This document shows positions 38,433-48,344 of a DNA stretch of 64,000 nt, piece by piece. Origin of the DNA: a bacterium (GTDB taxonomy: Bacteria > Bacillota > Bacilli > Lactobacillales > Streptococcaceae). The notes beneath the pieces were generated by a model that was given only the letters and a program-made list of their open reading frames with translations, searched no databases and was not told the DNA's origin. Position 1 is the stretch's first letter; the number at the start of each line of letters is the position of its first letter. The DNA lies in NCBI GenBank assembly GCA_905221205.1, contig CAJNCG010000002.1, forward strand, positions 434,001-498,000. Direction: 5' to 3'. The position numbers and the translations under genes were made by a program.

Positions 38433-41400
38433 ATGGCAAGACGAAAAGATTTTTCTGAATTAACAAGAGTACAAATCCCAGCAGCTCTGCATTTGATGCG
38501 AATGGGTTATACCTATCTTTCTCGTAATAGTAAAGAAATTGAAGAAAGAGACCCAGATACCAATATTCTTGTATCTGTTTTTAAGGAGCAATTTTTAACA
38601 TTTAATAACTATTTAACAGATGAAGATTTTGAGAGAGAATTGGCCAATATCAAGCTGGAACTGGATCAAAATGATTTAGGACGATCTTTCTTTAAAAGGA
38701 TACAGGGACAAGAAGGTGCTGTTTATATAGATTGGGAAAATCCTGAAGCCAATACCTTCCATCTGGCGCTTGAGGTCACTTGTCAAAATGGGCAAGATGA
38801 ATTTCGTCCAGATATAGTTGTGTTTATCAATGGACTTCCCCTTTCTTATATCGAAGTTAAACAACCCAATGCTATCCGTGATGGAAAGACAGGGATTCAG
38901 TCAGAACAGGACAGAACCAGATACCGTTTTGAAAATCGTAAGTTCCGTCGTTTTAACAATATTACCCAGTTGATAGCTCTATCTGATAATTTGCCTTATA
39001 TCAGTGGCCAAGGTCAACAAAAACAGGGTTCTTACTATGCTTCAAATGCTTATTCAAAAACCAAGTTTAATGCTTTCAAGGAAGAAAGAGGAGCAGATTT
39101 TCGGCATTCAATTGTACCTTTAAGAGATGAAGAAATTGATTTCGTACTTGAGGATGTGAAGCGTTTTGCTCTCAAATCTCAACCAGAATTTACAACAAAC
39201 TTACAGCCCGACACTCCCTGTAATACTTTCCTATCTTCTTTGTATCAAAAAGAACGCCTGCTTTTCATGCTTCACTTTGGGCTGGTCTATGTAGAAGAAG
39301 AAAGCAAGGAAGGGCAGATACAATTGCAGAAGCATGTTATGCGCTATCCGCAGTATTTTGCAACTCGTGCTATCGAAGAAACCATCGCAAAAGGTGTCAA
39401 AAAAGGTGTTATCTGGCATACACAGGGCTCAGGTAAGACTGCCCTGGCTTTCTTCAATATCCGCTATCTGACCAATTATTTTTCAAAACAGGGGATTGTT
39501 CCGCAGTTTTACTTTGTCGTTGATCGCTTGGATTTGGCAGACCAAGCCTTTAAGGAATTTACCAAAAGAGGTCTAAAAGTTAAGCGCATCAACAATCCTC
39601 GAGAACTCAATCAAAAACAAGATGGCTATGATGTGGCTGTGGTCAATATCCAGAAGTTTAAGGATGATTCAGACCTGACCGACCGCTCTGGCTATGATCT
39701 CAATCGTCAAAATATCTACTTTATCGATGAAGCTCACCGCTCTTATAACGAACGAGGTTCCTACCTGCCAAATCTCTATCAGGCAGATACCAATGCGATC
39801 AAGATTGCCTTGACTGGGACCCCCTTGATTACCTACAAGAAAGATGGCAAGACTAAGGAAAGTCATGCAACCACACGTGATATTTTTGGGGACTATATCC
39901 ATAAATACTACTACAACCAGTCTATAGATGATGGTTTTACCTTGCGTCTCATGCGAGAAGATATCGAGACGTCCTATAAAGATAATCTCAGAGCAATCAA
40001 TGAAGAAATCCAACGTGGAGATTTATCAAAAGAAGATATCTTTGCTCATCCGCACTATGTGGAACCTATGCTTGATTTTATTCTGGAGGACTTTAATCGT
40101 GCGCGTGATCTAGTTTTTGATGACCAGACAATTGGTGGTATGATTGTCTGTGATTCGTCCAAGCAGGCGCGTGAGCTTGAAAAGCAGTTAGAAGAACGAC
40201 GAAAGGCTGGAACAACCAACTTGACCTCTGCTCTCATCCTCCATGATGAGGGAGACAAGGAAGAGAAAAAGGAAAAGGTGGATGCCTATAAGGAAGGTAA
40301 GATTGATCTCATTATCGTCTATTCCATGCTCTTGACAGGTTTTGATGCGCCTCGCCTCAAGCGTCTCTATCTAGGACGCAAGATTAAGGCACATAACCTT
40401 CTCCAGACTTTGACTCGTGTGAATCGTCCTTACAAGGACTATCTCTTTGGACATGTAGTTGATTTTGCGGATATTTCCAAAGAGTTTGACAAGACTAATC
40501 GGGCTTATCTAGAAGAACTCAATCAAGAGTATGATGCGACCCTGACTGGGGAAAATGGAGAGGATGTGTTTGGATCGCTCTTTGTGCCCGCGGAGGAAAT
40601 TTCTCAGGAACTAAGCAAGACAGAGCGCATTCTCATGGACTATCCAACCTCTAATCTAGAGTTCTTTTCTCAATCAATTGATGATATCAAGGATAGAAAG
40701 CAACTAAATGAACTACGAAAAACCTTAGAATCGGTGAAGCAATACTATAATATCGCCCGCTTACTTGGTTATGACCATTTGCTTGAACAGATTGATATTA
40801 CTCAGATTGCAACTCTGCTCAATGTCATCTCAAGACGTTTGCTGACCTTGTCCCTGATAGATAAGCCAGATGATTTTTCCAGTCGTACCCTTTTAAATCT
40901 TGCCATGTCTGAGACCAGTTTTAGTTTTGTCAAGATTGCGGAGGAAGAACTCCGTCTAGCAGCCAATGACCTAGAAGATTTGAAGCGTCGAGTTGCTGGA
41001 GGAATCATAAAAGAGCGTGATGAGAAAGATCCTGAGTGGGTTTCTCTCTACGAAGAATTCCAACGCATCATGAAAAAACACTTAATACATGGGCAAGAAG
41101 GCTATACTATGGAAAACATCAAAGAAATTCAAAAAGAGTACGAAGACCTCTTTAAGTCAGTGGAAGATTATCATACTCATATGAGACGTTTGACGATGAA
41201 TTTTGACGGAGATGAAATGGCAGCACGTTCCTACAAACACGTAACTAACTCGACTATGGTCAGTGATTTTCCTGCTATTTACCATGTTATCAAGGGTTCT
41301 AAAGTCAGACTAGACCGTAAAATCGGTCAAAATCAAGGAGTGCTCGATAACGAGGACTTTCTCAAGAAAATGATTCGAGAAGAAGCTCGGATTGAAATGA

Positions 41401-41495
41401 AAACCAACCAATCTGCAAGTAGTTTGACAAGACAGGATTTTAATTATATCGTCGAGTCGCTATTTGAAGGATATGAAGAGGAATACCAACACTAA
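38433..41495 (+). CDS. hsdR: Type I restriction endonuclease subunit R
   Basis: The motor and nuclease subunit (1020 residues). The N-terminal PD-(D/E)xK nuclease shows RPDIVVFINGLPLSYIEVKQ (Asp ~130, Glu/Lys ~145-147). The SF2 translocase follows with Walker A TQGSGKTALAF (~329-339), DEAH box FIDEAHRSY (~431-439), TGTPL (motif III region), and a helical C-terminus that binds HsdM. AAGGAAGG precedes the ATG. Stop overlaps the hsdM start by one base. Appears intact. Confidence 0.96.
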   Translation: MARRKDFSELTRVQIPAALHLMRMGYTYLSRNSKEIEERDPDTNILVSVFKEQFLTFNNYLTDEDFERELANIKLELDQNDLGRSFFKRIQGQEGAVYIDWENPEANTFHLALEVTCQNGQDEFRPDIVVFINGLPLSYIEVKQPNAIRDGKTGIQSEQDRTRYRFENRKFRRFNNITQLIALSDNLPYISGQGQQKQGSYYASNAYSKTKFNAFKEERGADFRHSIVPLRDEEIDFVLEDVKRFALKSQPEFTTNLQPDTPCNTFLSSLYQKERLLFMLHFGLVYVEEESKEGQIQLQKHVMRYPQYFATRAIEETIAKGVKKGVIWHTQGSGKTALAFFNIRYLTNYFSKQGIVPQFYFVVDRLDLADQAFKEFTKRGLKVKRINNPRELNQKQDGYDVAVVNIQKFKDDSDLTDRSGYDLNRQNIYFIDEAHRSYNERGSYLPNLYQADTNAIKIALTGTPLITYKKDGKTKESHATTRDIFGDYIHKYYYNQSIDDGFTLRLMREDIETSYKDNLRAINEEIQRGDLSKEDIFAHPHYVEPMLDFILEDFNRARDLVFDDQTIGGMIVCDSSKQARELEKQLEERRKAGTTNLTSALILHDEGDKEEKKEKVDAYKEGKIDLIIVYSMLLTGFDAPRLKRLYLGRKIKAHNLLQTLTRVNRPYKDYLFGHVVDFADISKEFDKTNRAYLEELNQEYDATLTGENGEDVFGSLFVPAEEISQELSKTERILMDYPTSNLEFFSQSIDDIKDRKQLNELRKTLESVKQYYNIARLLGYDHLLEQIDITQIATLLNVISRRLLTLSLIDKPDDFSSRTLLNLAMSETSFSFVKIAEEELRLAANDLEDLKRRVAGGIIKERDEKDPEWVSLYEEFQRIMKKHLIHGQEGYTMENIKEIQKEYEDLFKSVEDYHTHMRRLTMNFDGDEMAARSYKHVTNSTMVSDFPAIYHVIKGSKVRLDRKIGQNQGVLDNEDFLKKMIREEARIEMKTNQSASSLTRQDFNYIVESLFEGYEEEYQH

Positions 41496-43099
41496 TGAAT
41501 GAAACATATAAAGTCCAAGTCCAAGACTTGGTAGATGATTTGAAAGCAGTCTTTACCCATGCTGGACTAGGAGGAGAAGCGGGGGAGTACAAACTCCTTA
41601 CCCAGTCCTTCCTCTACAAATTTTTAAATGATAAGTTTTTATATCAGGCAAAGTGCCTAGATGAAGAGAATACTTATGAGCACTTATTGACTTTGAGTGA
41701 AGATGACTATGACTGGCTATTGGAGGATATCGGTACCAGTACGGCTTGGCTCAAGCCAGAGCAGTTGATTGAAACGCTTCACCGTCAGCAAAATGAAGCG
41801 ATTTTCTATGAGAGTTTTGAAAATACCCTCAACCAAATCGCCATTGACAATAATGATATTTTCTCTGTTCATACGGACGGAGATACGGCTATTCGTCTCT
41901 TTGATGAACGCTTGATTACTGATACTATCTCAGATAGTAGTAAGCGCAACGAAGTTGCAAAAGCCATCATCAATCTCCTGGCGCTCGTTAAGTTTGATGA
42001 GACCATTTTCTCACAAGGTTTCGACTTTTTCTCTACCCTCTTTGAGTACATGATTAAGGACTACAATAAAGATGGCGGTGGTAAGTACGCTGAGTACTAC
42101 ACACCTCACTCCGTGGCCAAGATTATCGCTGATATTCTGGTGGGAAATGACCAGCCATCAAACGTGCGAATCTATGACCCGTCAGCTGGTTCGGGAACCT
42201 TACTTATGAACCTGGCTAGTCGTATCGGTGTGGATAAGGCCACTGTCTATAGTCAGGATATCTCGCAAAAATCATCTAATCTTCTCCGTCTCAATCTGAT
42301 TTTGAATGGCCTCCAACACTCCATCCATAATATCGTACAGGGAAATACTATCATCGCTAACCGTCATCCTGAAAAAATGGACTATATCGTGTCGAACCCT
42401 CCTTTCAAGCTAGATTTTTCAGAGTGGCGCGACCGAGTGGAAAGCTTGCCAGAAGCCAGTGAGCGTTTCTTTGCAGGAGTGCCAAAAGTTCCAGCCAAGT
42501 CTAAGGATAAGATGGCGATTTACGAGCTCTTTGTTCAGCATATCATCTATTCCCTGAAACCAGATGGTCAAGCAGCCGTAGTCCTACCGACAGGCTTTAT
42601 CACGGCCCAGTCAGGGATTGACAAGGCTATCCGTCAACACTTGGTGGACAATCAAATGCTGGCTGGTGTCGTTTCCATGCCGTCTAATATCTTTGCGACG
42701 ACAGGTACCAACGTCTCTATTCTCTTTATCGATAAGAAAAACAAGGGCGATGTCGTCCTTATCGATGCCTCAAATCTCGGAACCAAGGTCAAGGAAGGCA
42801 AGAACCAAAAGACCGTGCTCTCTCCTGAGGAAGAGCAAAAAATCGTCGAGACCTTTATCAAGAAAGAGGTCGTCGAGGACTTTTCAGTCACTGTCTCTTA
42901 TGAGGAAATCAAGGATAAAAACTACTCTCTCAGCGCAGGCCAATACTTTGACATCAAGATAGACTATGTGGATATCACAGCAGAAGAGTTTGACGCCAAA
43001 ATGTCCGCCTTTCAAAGCAAACTATCAGACCTCTTCCAGCAATCGCATGCATTCGAGCAGGAGATTGAAGAGCAAATGAAGGGGTTGAAGTATGAGTGA
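41495..43099 (+). CDS. hsdM: Type I restriction-modification methyltransferase subunit M
   Basis: The 534-residue adenine methyltransferase has the N-terminal HsdM helical domain, the Y-TP motif EYYTPHSVAKI (~204-214), SAM motif I DPSAGSGTLL (~229-238) and catalytic motif IV NPPF (~302-305). It works with HsdS as M2S. The stop overlaps the hsdS start by eight bases. Intact. Confidence 0.97.
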   Translation: MNETYKVQVQDLVDDLKAVFTHAGLGGEAGEYKLLTQSFLYKFLNDKFLYQAKCLDEENTYEHLLTLSEDDYDWLLEDIGTSTAWLKPEQLIETLHRQQNEAIFYESFENTLNQIAIDNNDIFSVHTDGDTAIRLFDERLITDTISDSSKRNEVAKAIINLLALVKFDETIFSQGFDFFSTLFEYMIKDYNKDGGGKYAEYYTPHSVAKIIADILVGNDQPSNVRIYDPSAGSGTLLMNLASRIGVDKATVYSQDISQKSSNLLRLNLILNGLQHSIHNIVQGNTIIANRHPEKMDYIVSNPPFKLDFSEWRDRVESLPEASERFFAGVPKVPAKSKDKMAIYELFVQHIIYSLKPDGQAAVVLPTGFITAQSGIDKAIRQHLVDNQMLAGVVSMPSNIFATTGTNVSILFIDKKNKGDVVLIDASNLGTKVKEGKNQKTVLSPEEEQKIVETFIKKEVVEDFSVTVSYEEIKDKNYSLSAGQYFDIKIDYVDITAEEFDAKMSAFQSKLSDLFQQSHAFEQEIEEQMKGLKYE

Positions 43100-44276
43100 A
43101 GTAGAATTTGAATTATGTAAGTTAGGTGATTTGATTGAAATTTTTAATAACAAAAGAGTTCCGCTTTCAGCTAAACAAAGAGAAGGTCTTGAAAAAATTT
43201 ATCCATATTATGGCGCACAGGGTATTGTAGATTATGTAGATGATTATATTTTTGATGGGAAGTATATTCTAATTGCAGAGGATGGAGAGAATCTAAAATC
43301 TAATAATAAATCAATTTGCACTCTAGCAACAGGTAAGTATTGGGTGAATAACCATGCGCACATTATCAAGGGGAATGAGGGGACAAATACGGACTTTCTT
43401 TACTACAAACTGAATTCCATTAACTTTTCTCCCTATATAACTGGAAGTGCACAACCTAAATTAAATAAAGAAAATTTATTAAATATAGAATTATACATTC
43501 CTTCAAAAGAACATCAAGATAAAATAGCAAAAGCTCTAACTTTACTTGACCAAAAAATCCAAATCAACAACCAAATCAACCAAGAGTTAGAAACTATGGC
43601 TAAGATCCTTTATGACTACTGGTTCGTGCAGTTTGATTTCCCAGACCAGAATGGCAAACCATACAAATCATCAGGCGGAAAGATGGTCTATAATCTAGAA
43701 CTCAAACGCGAAATCCCAGAGGGGTGGGGAGTGGAGAATCTTTTTGATATTGCAGATGTTCAATATGGATATCCTTTTAGTACTGATTATTTTAATAGTA
43801 CTGGCGAAGGTGTTCCGGTGATTAGAATTAGAGACATTCTTGGAAATGATATCACTAATTATTCTACAGAAGAAGTAGAAGATAAATATAGAATTAATGT
43901 TGGTGATGTTTTAATTGGTATGGATGGAAATTTTCATATGAATTATTGGATTAAAGAGAATTGTTATCTTAATCAACGAGTTGTAAAAGTAAATAGTGAT
44001 AAATTACCTAATATGGTGCTTAAATATCAAATTGAACCTTTTATCAAATTGCGAGAAAAATCAGTCTCAAGAACAACAGTAGGTCATTTAAGTGATAAAG
44101 ACTTAAAAGCAATCAATGTTATTCTGCCTAAAGAAAAGAATTTATCTCAAATTTTTGAAAGGTTTGAAAGTATATTAAAGAATATTATAATCAATCAGCA
44201 ACAAAACCAAGAACTCACCCAACTGCGTGATTGGCTCTTGCCAATGCTGATGAATGGACAGGTGAAGGTGGAGTAG
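43092..44276 (+). CDS. hsdS: Type I restriction-modification specificity subunit S
   Basis: The 394-residue protein has two target-recognition domains, each followed by a conserved helical spacer: the first ends in LLDQKIQINNQINQELETM (~152-170), the second in NQQQNQELTQLRDWLLPMLM (about 368-388). The TRDs are much more AT-rich than hsdR/hsdM, as expected for exchanged specificity modules. Its last 25 bases, including the stop, are imperfectly repeated at 47492-47516. No second hsdS or recombinase is present, so invertible switching is not supported here. Confidence 0.93.
   Translation: MSEVEFELCKLGDLIEIFNNKRVPLSAKQREGLEKIYPYYGAQGIVDYVDDYIFDGKYILIAEDGENLKSNNKSICTLATGKYWVNNHAHIIKGNEGTNTDFLYYKLNSINFSPYITGSAQPKLNKENLLNIELYIPSKEHQDKIAKALTLLDQKIQINNQINQELETMAKILYDYWFVQFDFPDQNGKPYKSSGGKMVYNLELKREIPEGWGVENLFDIADVQYGYPFSTDYFNSTGEGVPVIRIRDILGNDITNYSTEEVEDKYRINVGDVLIGMDGNFHMNYWIKENCYLNQRVVKVNSDKLPNMVLKYQIEPFIKLREKSVSRTTVGHLSDKDLKAINVILPKEKNLSQIFERFESILKNIIINQQQNQELTQLRDWLLPMLMNGQVKVE
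44252..44276 (+). repeat. Direct repeat, left copy (hsdS 3' end)
   Basis: GAATGGA...GGTGGAGTAG; 19 of 25 positions agree with 47492-47516. Marks the left border of the Hachiman cassette. Confidence 0.55.
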
Positions 44277-44302
44277 AGTCACAGTATAGAGGGGATTTTT
44301 TT

Positions 44303-44998
44303 ATGGGGGATGTAATTGAATGCTTTAAGATATCAGACAAAGGATATTCCCTTCCAAACGTTATTTTTATTAGAATAGAACCCAGTGATTTAAAGGTTAC
44401 AATTAATGATATTATTTGTTCACTAAACAATCTTTCCTGGATTGAGACTTTTGACAAAGAATATATAAAAAAATCTTTTAAAATTAGGGCTAGTAAAACT
44501 GCTGAGCACTTATCAAATAATTTAAATAATTTTGCACAAGATAAAGTTACTACTGATATAGGAGAAACAGTAGTATCAGAATTATCTAGACTAGCAATTG
44601 TTAAAGAATTAGAATATCGTGATATACCTTTAGCTGAATTGTTTAAACAGAAGATTTCAGGTAATCATGGATTTGATTTTTTTTCTGAAACGTTATCTCA
44701 ATTTATTGTATTTGGTGAGGCCAAATATGTTTCGAATAGTAATGGATATGGCAGAGCATTGGAGCAAATAGAACGATTTATTATGGAAGAAAGAGATACT
44801 TCTGATTTAAATGACATAGATAAATTTGTTTCTGATTTATCCTTGAATAATCATACTCAAAATAATAAAGCTTTTGCATGTGCTTTTTCTGCTACAAGTA
44901 TTAAGTCAGAAACTTTAATTGATAATATTTTAAATAACGATCATTTTAATAAAATAAAGCATCATAGGGAAATAATTTTAATCGCGGTGAACGTTTAA
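44303..44998 (+). CDS. hamA: Hachiman-type anti-phage nuclease subunit HamA (DUF1837)
   Basis: The 231-residue protein matches the HamA/DUF1837 pattern: GFDFF (~123-127) and the nuclease-like motif IVFGEAKYVSNSNGYGRALEQI in parts (Glu139, Lys141), followed by an AFACAFSATS strand. In Hachiman, HamA is the effector nuclease held in check by the helicase HamB, encoded next. I choose ATG 44303, with GAGGGGA and a spacer of seven T bases upstream; earlier in-frame codons lie inside hsdS. Very AT-rich, unlike hsdR and hsdM. TAATG overlap with hamB. The related AbpA family is an alternative name. Confidence 0.78.
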   Translation: MGDVIECFKISDKGYSLPNVIFIRIEPSDLKVTINDIICSLNNLSWIETFDKEYIKKSFKIRASKTAEHLSNNLNNFAQDKVTTDIGETVVSELSRLAIVKELEYRDIPLAELFKQKISGNHGFDFFSETLSQFIVFGEAKYVSNSNGYGRALEQIERFIMEERDTSDLNDIDKFVSDLSLNNHTQNNKAFACAFSATSIKSETLIDNILNNDHFNKIKHHREIILIAVNV

Positions 44999-47282
44999 TG
45001 GAAAATATAATAAAAAAAATTATATCGAACGAAAATGTCGAAGAGATTTTGAAGTTAACGATTGAATCAATATATAAAAACGGCCCCACTTCTACTACAG
45101 ATTTAGAAATTTTATGTTATATAAAAATATTTAATCCAGAACTATTCAAACTGTATGAACATCAAATTTTAAAATTTATGGCCCTGCACTTTAAAGATTT
45201 AGGTACAGAATCACTCTTAGAAGTTGTTTTTGGTATGTATCAAAGGCATATTGAAGCTGAATACAACATAAAATATACTCCTGTTCAATCAAAAATTGTC
45301 GATGAAACTCATAGTAATAAATATTTCAGTTTCTCTGCACCTACAAGTACTGGTAAATCATTCGTTTTTAGAAAATTAATTGAGGAAAGTGATAAGGATG
45401 TAGTAATAGTAGTGCCATCAAGAGCATTGATTAATGAATACTTTGAATTATTAAATGATCAGTTTACTTCCTCTGATATAAATCTTTTAACCTTCGTTGA
45501 TAAAATAAATACTAAACATGCAATAAGGAATATTTTTATTTTAACTCCTGAAAGATGTAAAGATTTATTTAAATTCAAAAATGATTTTGATGTTGACTTT
45601 TTTTATTTGATGAAGCTCAATTAGGTGATGAAAAAAGTGCTCGTGGTTTATATTTTGATAGTATTATTAGACGAGCAAAACGTAGTTTTCCAGGAACAAA
45701 GTTTATATTTGCTCATCCATTTATTGAAAATCCTAATGCACAGTTTGAAAAGAATAATTTTGAACAAGAACAATCAAATGCAAGAAACTTTAACATAAAA
45801 AATGTTGGACAAATATTTTATTCTCTAGATAAAGATAATAGCTTTTATCACTTTGGTATTGATAAGAACATTATGGGTAAAAGTAGAGTGAAATGTGATT
45901 ATGACCCAATTGAAATGGTTCTAAGTGAGAATGGAAGTGTACTAGTATTTTGTACGAAAACTAGTATACTTAGTCGTAAAATATTTAAAGAATTTGAAAA
46001 GTATCTTCGTTTTTGTGAAGTATTATCTGATCCAGAGGCGTTGGAAATTATAGCTGAAATAGCCGATATCATTGGTGGTAGCGATGATATAAATGAAGAT
46101 AGATATTCTGAAGTAATTAAATTTCTTAAAATAGGAGTTGTGACTCATCACGGTTCTATGCCTTTAAGAGTTAGAAACTTAATTGAAAAGTTTACTAAAT
46201 CAGGTTTTTGTAAAATTTGTTTTGCTACATCTACTTTAGAACAAGGGATAAATATGCCTTTTGATTTAGTTTATTTGAATCATTTTACGGAATCAAAGCC
46301 GTTAGCTATAAAAAATATTATTGGGCGAGCAGGTCGAAGTACATTATATAAGAAGTTTGATTATGGAACTGTAATTATCAGACATTCTAATATATCAGCT
46401 TTTCGAAAAATAATGCATAGTCCGAGTAAATTAAGAAGTAAATCATTATTGGATGATACCCTTTCAGGCAATTTGAGCGATTTGGAAGAATTTAGAGAAT
46501 CAATTAATGACGGCAGTTTTTCAGATGAGTATAATTTAACGCCAAAACAGATTGAGGTATTGTCTACAGATGATAGTTTAAGTCTAGCTCATAATATTAT
46601 TGAATGTTTATTTACAGGTGACGATTTTAGAGAATTAAAGCAAATCGATAATAGAAAATTATCTAATGAATTTGAGAAAGTTTATGAGTTACATATCGGA
46701 AGAATATTATCCAATGGCGAAAAATCTGTAATTGATACTAGCGTTCAAATAATGATCTGGAGGATATTTGGAAAATCCTTCAAAGATATTTGTTTCTATA
46801 GGTATGCATATGTGAGTCGAAAAAAAGAAAGAGAAAATCCATCAATTGATAATAGTGAATTAGATTCTCAATTTGTGATGCCTTGTAGTGATATTCCAAA
46901 TAAGAGTTTGTCTTCATTTCCTCTTTTTCCTAAAGGAACCAAAGCGAGTGATGTTAACTATGATTTAATTGTTTTTGATACTTATGACTATTTAGATAAG
47001 ATTCTAAATTTTAGATTAGAAGATATATTTGTAGCTCTTTTCTATAAATACTTTGAAAAAACGGAAGATCTAAGAGCCGAAAAATTAGTTAAATTAATCA
47101 AATATGGTACTGATTCGGATAAACAGATATGGCTTTTGAGATATGGTTTTGATTTTGATGATGTTGAATGGATTGAACCATATATTCAAAGCATAGATTC
47201 CACAGGTATAGAATTTGACAAAGAAATTTTACAGGAGTCTGAAAAACGACTAAAAATAATTGATAGGTATTATAATGGATAA
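44998..47282 (+). pseudogene. hamB: Hachiman helicase HamB, interrupted by a one-base frameshift (possibly phase-variable)
   Basis: As read, translation stops at 45624 (208 codons). The same protein continues without further stops in the -1 frame from about 45603 to 47282; restored length is about 761 residues. It is an SF2 helicase: Walker A PTSTGKS (115-121), Walker B LFDEAQ exactly at the shift (about 203-208), motif V ATSTLEQGINMPFD and motif VI IIGRAGRS (~440-448). One extra T in the T7 run at 45598-45604 would restore the frame. Whether this is real inactivation, slippage-based switching or a sequencing error cannot be told from the sequence. An internal ATG at 45873 starts the remaining reading frame but lacks the Walker motifs. 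Confidence 0.85.
45598..45604 (+). other. T7 tract at the hamB frameshift
   Basis: Seven T bases between GAC and ATTTGATGAAGC; eight are needed for the helicase frame. Confidence 0.85.
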
Positions 47283-47491
47283 AACAAATCCATTATAAGG
47301 AATAAAACTATTCATGATTTTAAAATTGTAACGTTTTATTACAACTAGAAAATAAAATGGATTTTAATTTTGAAATCCACATATGTAAATAAGAATTTAC
47401 GTTATAATTGGTTTAAGATACTTTGTTTATCAAATCAGAAAGTTAGATTCATATCTTACTTAATTTAGGAAACTACTTTTATTTCTGTAGA
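47283..47491. other. AT-rich spacer after hamB
   Basis: No gene. TGGATTT / AAATCCA (about 47358-47383) is a possible weak terminator of hamAB; the rest is AT-rich without clear motifs. Confidence 0.4.
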
Positions 47492-47516
47492 GAATGGATG
47501 AGTAAGGGTGGAGTAG
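47492..47516 (+). repeat. Direct repeat, right copy
   Basis: GAATGGA...GGTGGAGTAG, matching the hsdS end (44252-44276) at 19 of 25 positions including the identical last ten bases. It lies just before the nuclease gene. Confidence 0.55.
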
Positions 47517-47524
47517 GAGAAAAA

Positions 47525-48277
47525 ATGAAAAAGAATTTTTCGATGTCAGAGCAAGAAATTTTAGATTTGATTCATATCTCTACTGATCAACTTACTAAAT
47601 TAGTTGGAGGAAAAGTTCAGTATTGTACAAATATAGCTGAATGTCAGAATGAATCAAATTATTTTGTAGTAAATAATAATGTCGCAGCAATCCATATTAT
47701 GAGTAAAGATAATTCTGGTTATATTGTTCCACATTCATTGGAGTTAGCTAAGAGGCCTAAAGGTGCGATATTTTATATTAATAAAAACGATTATAATGAT
47801 ATTAAAAGTAAAAAAGCGTTAATAGATAAAAAGAAAAATCGTCCGAGTCTTGGAAATCCGGCAGGATGGGATAAAATAAATAGAATTAAAGACTATGATA
47901 GGTACTTTCATCGAGGTCACATAATAGCTTATTCATTAGGTGGTGATAAAGAGATTCATGGTCGTCCTTATAAAGCCTTGAAATCATTATTTACTCAAAC
48001 TGCATGGAGTAATATGGGGAAAGCTACTAATGAGAACGGATTTGAAAATAAATTCAGTCAGTGGGATTTTGAAGAGAAGATTGTAGATGAACTGGAACAG
48101 AATTCGGTTTGTATTGCCTGTCGTCCTATTTATCGAAATAAAGCAGATAAGATTCCAATTGGAATACATATGCAGGTGGTGACAGATAAAGAGTCTCTAT
48201 TCAATGTCTTTATTCCTAATATTGATCCAAATATAAAAATAAATTATAAAAATTGCACATTTAAATTAGATAAGTAA
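47525..48277 (+). CDS. DNA/RNA non-specific endonuclease, EndA-like, no signal peptide
   Basis: The 250-residue protein has the beta-beta-alpha-metal nuclease core: HRGHIIAYSLGG (catalytic His ~122-126), QTAWSN (metal-binding Asn, ~155) and a C-terminal FNVFIPNIDPNIKINY block that parallels pneumococcal EndA. Unlike EndA it has no N-terminal membrane anchor or signal peptide, and the usual DRGH is HRGH. It may act in the cytoplasm, perhaps in defence, or be exported another way; not known. ATG 47525 has GTAGGAG upstream; an ATG at 47498 falls in the direct repeat and is not preferred. AT-rich. Confidence 0.78.
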   Translation: MKKNFSMSEQEILDLIHISTDQLTKLVGGKVQYCTNIAECQNESNYFVVNNNVAAIHIMSKDNSGYIVPHSLELAKRPKGAIFYINKNDYNDIKSKKALIDKKKNRPSLGNPAGWDKINRIKDYDRYFHRGHIIAYSLGGDKEIHGRPYKALKSLFTQTAWSNMGKATNENGFENKFSQWDFEEKIVDELEQNSVCIACRPIYRNKADKIPIGIHMQVVTDKESLFNVFIPNIDPNIKINYKNCTFKLDK

Positions 48278-48344
48278 TTACATTCAAGTAAAATATAACT
48301 TTGTTTCCATATTTTCTGGAAACTGATAGAAAACAAGGAGAAAG

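Noticed and set aside
43092-44276. Phase-variable type I system with invertible hsdS genes
   Set aside because: Only one complete hsdS, no second specificity gene, inverted repeats or recombinase nearby.
44231-44302. hamA start inside hsdS
   Set aside because: The reading frame is open, but translation of the hsdS tail explains it; GAGGGGA supports ATG 44303.
45594-45612. Programmed -1 ribosomal frameshifting in hamB
   Set aside because: The slip site T-TTT-TAT re-pairs poorly in the A site and no clear downstream stem is seen; indel or transcriptional slippage fits better, though not excluded.
45873-47282. A separate 469-residue gene after the HamB N-terminal fragment
   Set aside because: It is in frame with a continuous helicase sequence beginning at the T7 tract, lacks Walker A and B, and has no ribosome site.
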